NCBI GenBank assembly: GCA_021811025.1
Contig: JAJZPX010000006.1
Coordinates: 1 to 18,926, forward strand
DNA: 18,926 bases
Direction of reading: 5' to 3'
From: Actinomycetes bacterium
GTDB lineage: Bacteria > Actinomycetota > Coriobacteriia > Anaerosomatales > JAJZPX01
Shown piece after piece: positions 13,303 through 18,926 of the stretch. The first letter of the stretch is position 1, and each line of letters starts with the position of its first letter. Made by a program: the position numbers and the translations under genes. The notes beneath the pieces are model-generated. The model searched no databases and was not told the origin of the DNA. It saw nothing but the letters and a program-made list of their open reading frames with translations.

Positions 13303-14190
13303 CTACCTCAGGACGATGTTGGTGGCCGTGCCGATGACCTCGATCCAGGTGCTCCCCGGCAGCAGGGCGATGGGTGCCCCGTCGCGGTCCCGGAAGACGG
13401 GGGGCCCGCCGCTCGTCTCCCAGCTTCCTACGTACTTGCCGGCCCCGCAGAACACCGAGGCCCTCCCGCTCCCCGCCATGACGGCGCCCGGCCACGCCGC
13501 CGGCGGCACCCACATCACTATCACGTTCGTCGTCCGGATGACTCGTCCCCCGGCGGCCAGAGCCGGCTTCGCGTCGACGAAGCGCTGGTAGCCGCCCGAC
13601 CCCGCATCGTAGCGCCACTCCGCGGTCGAGCCTCCCGCAAGAGGAATGTCGATCTGCGACGCCGACCCGATCGAGGCACCCGTCGGCTTCGAGGCGAACG
13701 CCACGACTGAAGGCGGAGCCCCGCCGGTGGCCGGAGCGGCGGCGAGCGCCGCGACGTCAGCGAGCGCCTTCCCCGCCTGCCCCCGCCCCACGAGCTTGGC
13801 GCGGTACGCCGCGGCGAGAGTCGCATCGGGCCCGGTCGGATCGCGGAGCGGGCCTGCGGCGGCGGGCAACGACGAGTGGAACACCGCCGCGATGACGTCG
13901 CTCGTGCCCACCGTGATCTCGAACACGACGTCGGCCGAGTCCAGACCGGGCAGCGAGGCGGCGGCGGGCGTGTCGGAGACGGCGAGCATGACGGCGGGGG
14001 ACGCGGCCGCCGAGTCGTCGAGGGCCGGCTTGCCGGTGAGCGGCCAGAGCGCGTCCGACGAGGGGCCCGCCACGGTGCGCTCGCCGTCGGCGCGCGGCCA
14101 GCGCGCATCCAGCCGGGCCGCCGGGGCGCAGGCGGAGAGGGCGAGCAGGAGACCCGCCACGGCCGCGGCCGTCACGCAAGCTCCGCGCAA
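13303..14190 (-). CDS. DUF3048 (YerB-like) lipoprotein
   Basis: The 295-residue product has a short lipoprotein signal (MRGACV, hydrophobic core, LSAC with Cys21 lipidated). The DUF3048 N-terminal domain follows (WPLTGKPALDDSAA, then SPAVMLAVSDTPAA, SADVVFEITVG, AVFHSSLP, GPLRDP). A C-terminal domain has the family pattern NVIVMWV, a GSGRASVF strand, G-x-W and a final PGSTWIEVIG. The family is typified by B. subtilis YerB, function unknown. Where YerB proteins usually have GPVRSAR, this one has GPLRDPT, so the central motif is diverged. The start chosen is TTG at 14190 because GGAGGG lies six bases before it and the signal peptide begins there; a longer open frame upstream lies opposite other genes. 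Confidence 0.85.
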   Translation of the reverse strand: MRGACVTAAAVAGLLLALSACAPAARLDARWPRADGERTVAGPSSDALWPLTGKPALDDSAAASPAVMLAVSDTPAAASLPGLDSADVVFEITVGTSDVIAAVFHSSLPAAAGPLRDPTGPDATLAAAYRAKLVGRGQAGKALADVAALAAAPATGGAPPSVVAFASKPTGASIGSASQIDIPLAGGSTAEWRYDAGSGGYQRFVDAKPALAAGGRVIRTTNVIVMWVPPAAWPGAVMAGSGRASVFCGAGKYVGSWETSGGPPVFRDRDGAPIALLPGSTWIEVIGTATNIVLR

Positions 14191-14214
14191 GACGATCCCT
14201 CCGTCGCCCACCCG

Positions 14215-14244
14215 TTGCCCCTTCCCGCCGCGACCGTCTACGCT
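14215..14244 (+). promoter_or_regulatory. Weak candidate promoter for the small Cys-rich gene
   Basis: TTGCCC, 18 bases, then TACGCT, 37 bases upstream of the GTG at 14281. Both hexamers match only half the consensus. Confidence 0.25.
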
Positions 14245-14280
14245 GGTTCGCGTGACGACCTCCGTCCGGATGGGGCGATC

Positions 14281-14487
14281 GTGACCTGCTACCTGCTGCA
14301 CATCATGCAAGAACCCGATCAGGCTGCCTATGCCGACCCGGACGTGAAGGACGTCGTGGGCGACATCCCGAAGTTCTACTGCGCCCACTGCAATCCCATC
14401 AAGCGCCTCCGCCCGGGTGAGGCAGTCAAGTGCCTCAACCGCGATCTGCCGTGCTGGAAACCGCTCGACCGCATCTGCGAGGACTAG
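14281..14487 (+). CDS. Small Cys-rich protein, probable metal-binding (68 aa)
   Basis: I do not recognise this family. The 68-residue product has a YCAHCNPIKRL segment (CxxC) and further Cys in VKCLNRDLPCWKPLDRIC, giving six Cys in total with the N-terminal TCYLL. The spacing suggests a small zinc- or iron-binding knuckle rather than a classic zinc ribbon. The first 15 residues are hydrophobic to neutral, then an acidic stretch (DPDVKDVVGD). The start is GTG at 14281 after a purine-rich GGATGGGG; an in-frame ATG at 14305 lacks a ribosome-binding site. The stop shares CTAG (14484-14487) with the lgt stop. Coding is supported by ordered Cys placement and by how it fits exactly between DUF3048 and lgt. 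Confidence 0.65.
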   Translation: MTCYLLHIMQEPDQAAYADPDVKDVVGDIPKFYCAHCNPIKRLRPGEAVKCLNRDLPCWKPLDRICED

Positions 14488-15311
14488 CCTTCCCGCCGCT
14501 CGACGTCGCGCGGTCCCTGCAGCGGAGTGGGATGCGCGCGCAGCCACAGCAGGAGCGCCGCCCCGGTGAGGATCATCGGCACGGACAGCACCTGGCCCAT
14601 CGTCACGCCGCCGGGCAGAAACCCGATCTGGATGTCCGGCTGCCGAAAGAACTCGACGAACACGCGGAAGCACCCGTACAGCACGAGGAGCCAGCCCAGC
14701 TCGGTGCCCCTCGGCCGAGGACGCCGGGACATCACCAGCATCACGACGAACAGGACGACCCCCTCGAGCGCCGCCTCGTACAGCTGGGACGGGTGCCTCG
14801 GCAGAGGGCCGCCCGAGGGGAACACCATGGCCCAAGGCACGTTCGTCACGCGCCCCCACAGCTCGTCGTTGACGAAGTTCGCGAGCCGGCCGAGGAACAG
14901 CCCGATCGGCGCGCCGACGGCGCCGGCGTCCGCCAACGTCAGGAACGGGATCCTGAGGCGTCTCGACTCGACGACGCCGGCGACGAGCAGCCCGACGAGC
15001 CCGCCGTGGAACGACATCCCGCCGTCCCAGATCGCGAACACGGTGAGAGGCGACGTGAGGTAGACGGGAAGGTTGTAGAAGAGCACGTAGCCCACGCGTG
15101 CGCCGACGATCAGGCCGATCACCGCGGCGAGCAGGATCTCAAGCTCGTCGTCACCGGACAGGCCGAGCCGCCAGCGCCTGTTCACGAGGCGCAGCACGAG
15201 GCCTGCGCCGATGAAGCCGGCCACGTACGCGAGACCGTACCAGCGGATGGCCAGCGGCCCGATGTGGACGAGCACCGGGTCGATCCTGGGATAGGGCAGC
15301 AGAGCGAGCAC
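14484..15311 (-). CDS. lgt: Phosphatidylglycerol-prolipoprotein diacylglyceryl transferase
   Basis: Lgt attaches diacylglycerol to the lipobox cysteine of prolipoproteins in the inner membrane, the first step of lipoprotein maturation. The 275-residue polytopic product has IGPLAIRWYGLAYVAGF, the MSFHGGLVG block with the conserved His, the Lgt signature GRLANFVNDELWGRVT and RHPSQLYEA, followed by C-terminal helices and a charged tail. The start is GTG (15309-15311), nine bases after the lemA stop, so translation is probably coupled to lemA. The likely clients in this window are the lipoproteins at 11078 and 13303. Confidence 0.98.
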   Translation of the reverse strand: MLALLPYPRIDPVLVHIGPLAIRWYGLAYVAGFIGAGLVLRLVNRRWRLGLSGDDELEILLAAVIGLIVGARVGYVLFYNLPVYLTSPLTVFAIWDGGMSFHGGLVGLLVAGVVESRRLRIPFLTLADAGAVGAPIGLFLGRLANFVNDELWGRVTNVPWAMVFPSGGPLPRHPSQLYEAALEGVVLFVVMLVMSRRPRPRGTELGWLLVLYGCFRVFVEFFRQPDIQIGFLPGGVTMGQVLSVPMILTGAALLLWLRAHPTPLQGPRDVERREG

Positions 15312-15320
15312 TCGGAAAGA

Positions 15321-15890
15321 CTACCCCCCGAAAGAGACCCGCGGCGCCGTCTTCGCCTCGACCTCGACCTCGAAGTAATCCCGCTCCCCGAAGCCGAACG
15401 CGCCGGCGAGGAGGTTGTTGGGGAAGGTCTGGACGGCCGTATTGAGGCTCATCACGGAGTCGTTGTAGAACTGCCGGGCGTAGGCGATCTTGCTCTCGGT
15501 CCCGGACAGCTCCTCCTGCAGCGCCAGGAAGTTCTGATTGGCCTTGAGATCGGGATACGCCTCAGCCAGAGCGAACAGGCTCTTGAGCGCGCCGGAGAGA
15601 GCGTTCTCCGCCTCGCCCTGCTCCTTCACTCCGGTCGCACTCATGGCTGCGGAGCGTGCCTCCACGACCTTCTCGAAGGTCCCGCTCTCGTGCGCGGCGT
15701 AGCCCTTCACCGTCTCGACCAGATTCGGGATGAGATCGTAGCGGCGCTTGAGCTGGACGTCGATTTGAGACCAGGCGTTGTCGACGCGATTCCGCAGCAC
15801 GACGAGCCGGTTGTAGATGCCGACTGCGGCCAGCGCGACGACGACCAAGAGCACGATCAGGCCGCCCACGCAGCCCAGCACTATGCCCAT
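15321..15890 (-). CDS. LemA family protein
   Basis: The 189-residue product has one N-terminal transmembrane helix (about 6-26), then the LemA helical domain with YNRLVVLRNRVDNAWSQIDVQLKRR (cited in part: the NAWSQIDVQLKRR core), DLIPNLVETVKGYA, LALQEELSGTESKIAYARQFYND and a C-terminal FPNNLLAGAFGF. All are characteristic. LemA proteins are membrane-anchored helical-bundle proteins of unclear function, often near TPM-domain or protease genes. Here the neighbours are lgt (9 bases downstream) and a divergent rhomboid protease. GGAGGG lies five bases before the ATG. Confidence 0.96.
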   Translation of the reverse strand: MGIVLGCVGGLIVLLVVVALAAVGIYNRLVVLRNRVDNAWSQIDVQLKRRYDLIPNLVETVKGYAAHESGTFEKVVEARSAAMSATGVKEQGEAENALSGALKSLFALAEAYPDLKANQNFLALQEELSGTESKIAYARQFYNDSVMSLNTAVQTFPNNLLAGAFGFGERDYFEVEVEAKTAPRVSFGG

Positions 15891-15929
15891 TGCAGCCCTC
15901 CTGTCGGCGGATACGCGGAGCGTCCCGGT

Positions 15930-15959
15930 AGCTTGGGCGCACCGCCTTCAGGATACACT
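15930..15959 (+). promoter_or_regulatory. Candidate rhomboid promoter
   Basis: AGCTTG, 18 bases, then TACACT in the 103-base divergent gap between lemA and the rhomboid gene. The -10 context GATACACT is also found before folD. TTGGGC with a 15-base spacer is an alternative -35. Confidence 0.28.
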
Positions 15960-15993
15960 TCGCTCTGGACACGCATAAGACCGAAGGGCACGC

Positions 15994-16701
15994 ATGATTC
16001 CCCTGCACGACGACAACCCCACGCGCAGGTTCGGCTGGATGACCGCGTCGCTCGTCGCAGTGAACACCGCGGTGTTCGTCTTCGAGCTCTCAGTGGCGTC
16101 CAAGGGCCCCGCGGCGCTGGACGCGTTCATCGGCCAGTGGGCGTTCACTCCGAGCCGCTTCTTCGCCCATCCGCTCCTGCCGATGGAGATCGCGACGATC
16201 TTCGTGTCGATGTTCATGCACGCGGGGTTCCTGCACATCGGCGGGAACATGCTGTTCCTCTGGATCTTCGGCAACAACGTCGAGGACCGGCTCGGCCCTC
16301 TGCGATACCTCGGCTTCTACCTCATCGCTGGAATCATCGCCACGATCGGGCAGGGTCTGATGGCGACCGGGAGCGCCATCCCGAACCTCGGGGCGAGCGG
16401 TGCGATCGCCGGCGTGCTCGGGGCGTACCTCCTGCTGTACCCCCGCGCCCGCGTGCTCACGGCGATCATCATCATCTTCTTCATCGAGCTCGTTCGGATA
16501 CCCGCGATCATCGTGATCGGCATATGGTTCCTGCTCCAGCTCGCGAGCGGGGTCGGCTCGCTTTCGGGATCGACGGCGGCGAACCAGGGCGGCGTCGCGT
16601 ACTTCGCCCACGTCTGGGGGTTCCTCGCCGGCATGGCGATGGTGCTGCCGTTCGTGTTGAGCGACAGGATGCGGCGCACCCGCTTCGTGGGCTGGCGCTA
16701 G
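15994..16701 (+). CDS. Rhomboid-family intramembrane serine protease
   Basis: The 235-residue membrane protein cleaves transmembrane substrates within the bilayer. It shows the HIGGN-type motif (FLHIGGNMLFL at about 79-89), an EDRLGPLRYLGFYL block, the catalytic Ser135 in GASGAIAG and His206 in AHVWGFLAGM, with a hydrophobic pattern fitting six helices. ATG at 15994 has GAAGG seven bases upstream. The stop shares CTAG (16698-16701) with the convergent zinc-ribbon-like gene. Rhomboid specificity cannot be deduced. The divergent lemA may be coregulated through the shared gap. Confidence 0.96.
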   Translation: MIPLHDDNPTRRFGWMTASLVAVNTAVFVFELSVASKGPAALDAFIGQWAFTPSRFFAHPLLPMEIATIFVSMFMHAGFLHIGGNMLFLWIFGNNVEDRLGPLRYLGFYLIAGIIATIGQGLMATGSAIPNLGASGAIAGVLGAYLLLYPRARVLTAIIIIFFIELVRIPAIIVIGIWFLLQLASGVGSLSGSTAANQGGVAYFAHVWGFLAGMAMVLPFVLSDRMRRTRFVGWR

Positions 16702-17048
16702 GGGGCTAGGCCTTCCTCCGCGTCCGCGAGCTGCCGGCGGAAGTACTCGCAATAGCGATCGATCCGGCGCTGCTCGAGCGGGCTCGGCGGATCGACGCGC
16801 TCCGGCCGCCGCCCGAACGGCGAGATGTCCAGGACATCGTCGTCGAACGACAGCGGTCCGTCGGCGTCGAGCTCGACGGCAGCGACGAAGAGGTCGGGGA
16901 GCTGGATCGACACCTGGATGTCGGTGCCGCAGCGGGGACACACGAAGATGATGATGACCGATTCCAGGCCACGGAAGATGATCGTCGAGATGCTCTCGAG
17001 GCCGACTTCGACTGGACCGTCGTTCGGGCAGATCACCGAGAAGTCCAT
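16698..17048 (-). CDS. Zinc-ribbon-like protein with one site altered, function unknown
   Basis: The 116-residue product begins MDFSVICPNDG and has CPRCG about 30 residues later (Cys7, Cys37, Cys40). A four-Cys zinc ribbon would have a CxxC in the first knuckle; here the second position is Asp10, so the site may use Asp or no longer bind zinc. Strands ISTIIFRG and VIIIFVC lie between. An acidic linker follows, and the C-terminal third is a probable amphipathic helix (PLEQRRIDRYCEYFRRQLADAEE). No family was recognised with confidence. GGGAGG lies nine bases before the ATG at 17048; a longer frame to 17141 lacks such a site. It converges on the rhomboid gene with shared CTAG stops. Confidence 0.8.
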   Translation of the reverse strand: MDFSVICPNDGPVEVGLESISTIIFRGLESVIIIFVCPRCGTDIQVSIQLPDLFVAAVELDADGPLSFDDDVLDISPFGRRPERVDPPSPLEQRRIDRYCEYFRRQLADAEEGLAP

Positions 17049-17084
17049 TTCCGCGAGCCTCCCTGCGAAGACTTCCTTCCGTTC

Positions 17085-17090
17085 ATTGTA
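17085..17090 (-). promoter_or_regulatory. Candidate -10 for the zinc-ribbon-like gene
   Basis: On the minus strand this reads TACAAT, identical to the pdxST -10, about 37 bases before the ATG. The -35 region is GC-rich and unconvincing. Confidence 0.3.
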
Positions 17091-17239
17091 CCGCGACCGC
17101 CGCGGCCGCGTTCGGCGCCGCACGGTCGCTGGTGGATACAAGCGCCGTCATGTCTGCCGAGGCTCATACCCGTCCTCACGCGAGCCGACACCGCTCCCTG
17201 CTGGGCATGCGACTGGGCCTGCTTCCTGGCGTTCCCCGC

Positions 17240-17271
17240 GCTGCTCGGGTAGACTGCTCACGCCGAGCAGC
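17240..17271. promoter_or_regulatory. 9-14-9 inverted repeat before the DUF1015 gene (possible operator)
   Basis: GCTGCTCGG (17240-17248) and CCGAGCAGC (17263-17271) are perfect inverted repeats. The 14-base spacer contains TAGACT (17250-17255), which matches the ruvC -10. The repeat ends 19 bases before the GTG, so it could be an operator over a promoter or a leader hairpin. Confidence 0.45.
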
Positions 17272-17289
17272 CGTCTCGAGAGGAACCCC

Positions 17290-18561
17290 GTGGCCGTCGT
17301 CCGACCCTTCCGCGCCGTCACGTTCTCGCTCGACGCGGGGATCGACGTATCCGCCCACGTCGCCCCACCGTACGACGTCGTCTCGCCGGCGCGGCGCGCG
17401 GCACTGCTCGCGAGGGACCCGCACGACATCATCGCGGTCGACCTGCCCGTCGGCGGCGAGGAGCGCTACGCGGTGGCGGCGGAGACGTGGCGCGCCTGGC
17501 TTCGGCAGGGCGTGTTGACGCAGGCCCGGTCGCCGGCGTTCTACGTGCTGGAGCAGCGATTCACCTTTCGGCACCGGCCCATTCGCAGGCGCGCGCTCAT
17601 CGCAGCGGTCGACCTAGAGCCCTTCGACGCGGGCGTCGTGCTCCCGCACGAGCGCACGCTGCCGAAGGCGCTGACGGACCGGCTCTCGCTTCTCCGAGCC
17701 ACGCACGCGAACCTCTCGCAAGTGTTCGGGCTGTACTCCGACCCTGCAGGCGTCACGGACGAGCTCCTCGAGCCGGTGCGCGTGGAGCCCCTCATGCTGG
17801 CGGCGACCGACGCGGACGTGGAGAGCAGCGTGTGGGCGATCCGCGACCCCCATCGGCAGCGCGCCCTCGCGGACGCCCTGGCCGATTCGCGCATCTTCAT
17901 CGCGGACGGCCACCATCGGTACACCACCGCCCTCGCCTACCGCGGCGAGCGGCGAGCGGCCGACGGCCCGGGAGGCTGGCGGCCATACGACGCGACGATG
18001 ATGGCGCTCGTCAACATGGACGATCCCGACCTCGTCGTACTGCCGACGCACCGCGTCGCAGACGCCGCGGACCCGTTCGACCCGGACGCGTTCCTGGCCG
18101 CGCTCGCCGAGCGATTCGAGCTGAAGCCGGCACCCGAGGACTTCCTCGTCCCGCTGCGCGATCTCGAGGGTCCGCCACGGTTCGTCGTCGCGCTTCGCGA
18201 CGGGCGCCGGTTCGTCGCCACGCTGCGCGACGATGCGGACGTCTCGCGCGACGTCCCCGGGAACGCGTCGAACGCGTTGAAGTCCCTCGACGTGACGGTA
18301 CTGCAGGAGCTCGTCCTGTGGCCGCTGCTGCGAATCCACGCGGACCGCCCCGAGACGCTGGACCGGCTCTCGTTCGTGAAGGGCGCCGAGGACGCGCTCG
18401 AAGGGTCGGCCGAGCACGACGTCACCTTCCTGCTGCGCTCGACGAGGATGGATCAGCTGCGCGCCGTGTCGATGGCCGGCGAGCTGATGCCGCAGAAGTC
18501 CACCTACTTCTACCCGAAGCTGCTGTCCGGCCTGGTGATGCGCGACCTCGCGCTCGACTAG
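17290..18561 (+). CDS. DUF1015 family protein (HipA-unrelated SpoOJ-like annotation)
   Basis: The 423-residue soluble product has the family length and marks. These are RPFRAVTFSLD at the N-terminus, the PPYDVVSP motif (26-33), a DPHDIIAVDLP segment, and the highly conserved IADGHHRYTTAL starting at residue 204. The C-terminal part ends KSTYFYPKLLSGLVMRDL. DUF1015 proteins are widespread in anaerobic bacteria and are often mis-labelled SpoOJ/ParA-like; a biochemical role is not established, and the invariant DGHHR suggests catalysis or metal binding. GTG at 17290 was chosen because GAGAGGA lies five bases upstream; the open frame further upstream runs antisense to the neighbouring gene. Its stop shares CTAG (18558-18561) with the next gene. 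Confidence 0.95.
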   Translation: MAVVRPFRAVTFSLDAGIDVSAHVAPPYDVVSPARRAALLARDPHDIIAVDLPVGGEERYAVAAETWRAWLRQGVLTQARSPAFYVLEQRFTFRHRPIRRRALIAAVDLEPFDAGVVLPHERTLPKALTDRLSLLRATHANLSQVFGLYSDPAGVTDELLEPVRVEPLMLAATDADVESSVWAIRDPHRQRALADALADSRIFIADGHHRYTTALAYRGERRAADGPGGWRPYDATMMALVNMDDPDLVVLPTHRVADAADPFDPDAFLAALAERFELKPAPEDFLVPLRDLEGPPRFVVALRDGRRFVATLRDDADVSRDVPGNASNALKSLDVTVLQELVLWPLLRIHADRPETLDRLSFVKGAEDALEGSAEHDVTFLLRSTRMDQLRAVSMAGELMPQKSTYFYPKLLSGLVMRDLALD

Positions 18562-18926
18562 CGGCGTCTCGCGCCGACTCCCTCGACCTTCACCCACACG
18601 CGCCTCGGACACTCCCCGCCGAGCGGGCACGCGTCGCAGTCGGGCGCGCTCGGGCGACACCAGTCGCGGCCGACGAGCCAGGCGGCAAGATCGAGCGTCG
18701 CGGGCGCCTCCGGGTACGCCTCGGCCGCCGCCCCCTCGATCGCTTCCGGCGTGTCGGCAGCCGCCAGGCCGGTGCGAAGGAACACGCGCCTCACGTGCAC
18801 GTCGTACGCGACGCGCCCGTGCTCCACGCCGTCGAGCGGCACGCCGAAGTGCCTCATCAGTATCCCCACCGCCATCGCCGCCTTCTTCCTCCCGATTCCG
18901 GGAAAGGAGGCGAGCCGCTGCGTGAC
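18558..18926 (-). CDS. Endonuclease III-like HhH-GPD DNA glycosylase, 5' part outside window
   Basis: This is the 3' part of a base-excision repair glycosylase gene, 122 codons visible. It starts within the helix-hairpin-helix (FPGIGRKKAAMA, corresponding to the LPGVGRKTA of Nth, lysine retained). Then comes the AYDVHVRRVFLRTGL block carrying the catalytic Asp, and the C-terminal iron-sulfur loop C-x6-C-x2-C-x5-C (CRPSAPDCDACPLGGEC). A short basic tail follows. The ATG at 18875 is internal, since the frame and the domain continue through the window end. It differs from canonical Nth (YDVHV for VDTHI), so it is an Nth-like paralogue with uncertain substrate. Confidence 0.9.
   Translation of the reverse strand, partial: VTQRLASFPGIGRKKAAMAVGILMRHFGVPLDGVEHGRVAYDVHVRRVFLRTGLAAADTPEAIEGAAAEAYPEAPATLDLAAWLVGRDWCRPSAPDCDACPLGGECPRRVWVKVEGVGARRR

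Noticed and set aside
14191..14859. N-terminal extension of the DUF3048 gene to 14859
   Set aside because: The extension is opposite the small Cys-rich gene and out of frame within lgt; the TTG at 14190 has a ribosome-binding site and begins a clean lipoprotein signal.
14430..16709. 759-codon plus-strand open frame
   Set aside because: It lies antisense to lgt and lemA and out of frame in the rhomboid gene, all clearly conserved; composition is typical of a shadow frame.
17049..17289. A gene in the 241-base gap between the zinc-ribbon-like and DUF1015 genes
   Set aside because: Short open frames here lack ribosome-binding sites and family motifs; the gap is better explained as divergent promoters plus the inverted repeat.
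1..18926. CRISPR arrays, tRNA or rRNA genes, transposases, attachment sites
   Set aside because: No regularly spaced repeats, no tRNA-like cloverleaf with T-loop consensus and no transposase or integrase motif were recognised on either strand.

Overview
This window is a stretch of bacterial chromosome with very high GC. It is densely packed, about 85% or more coding, and most genes lie on the minus strand. GTG and TTG starts are frequent (queA, queH, ruvB, ruvC, the LysE-like gene, pdxS, pdxT, lgt, the DUF1015 gene; TTG for the DUF3048 lipoprotein). Gene order and content suggest an actinomycete-lineage bacterium: pdxS-pdxT, yebC, ruvC and ruvA-ruvB in series, with LexA boxes of the Gram-positive GAAC-N4-GTTC type. 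The cobalamin-independent queuosine enzyme QueH, together with DUF3048 and DUF1015 proteins, would fit an anaerobic deep branch such as Coriobacteriia-like lineages. The taxonomic placement is inference.

Layout. Positions 1-710 hold the end of an unrecognised secreted or membrane-anchored protein. It is separated from convergent queA by a 166-bp, almost wholly palindromic element (707-872). A small plus-strand hypothetical gene (2129-2365) lies between queA and queH. Next come a GDT1-type cation exporter, cspA, a membrane-anchored secreted protein translationally coupled to folD, folD, and an isochorismatase-family hydrolase (3054-6406). Positions 6483-9465 are the Holliday-junction module: ruvA-ruvB as an overlapping pair and ruvC separately. 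The two units have almost superimposable promoters, each with a LexA box just downstream of the -10. A plus-strand GAP/Sap-type membrane protein is wedged between them. Upstream lie a LysE-type exporter, yebC, a lipoprotein and the pdxS-pdxT PLP synthase pair (9478-13168). The right part holds a DUF3048 lipoprotein, a tiny Cys-rich protein, lemA-lgt, a rhomboid protease, a degenerate zinc-ribbon protein, a DUF1015 protein and the 3' part of an endonuclease III-like glycosylase gene that runs off the window.

Functional themes are tRNA queuosine modification (queA, queH), DNA repair (ruvABC under apparent SOS control, nth-like), cofactor synthesis (pdxST for PLP, folD for one-carbon metabolism) and envelope biogenesis (lgt plus two candidate lipoproteins, lemA, rhomboid). 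Three exporters belong to families grouped in the LysE superfamily.

Most of the window is ordinary housekeeping. The feature most worth following up is the palindromic element at 707-872. It supplies a CTAG at each end, and each CTAG carries the stop codon of a flanking gene. Three other convergent gene pairs here share a single CTAG as overlapping stops and a fourth shares CTATAG, so the element looks like an insertion into such a shared CTAG with duplication of the target. I saw no tRNA, rRNA or CRISPR array and no transposase gene, and no stretch of more than 300 bases lacks a gene.
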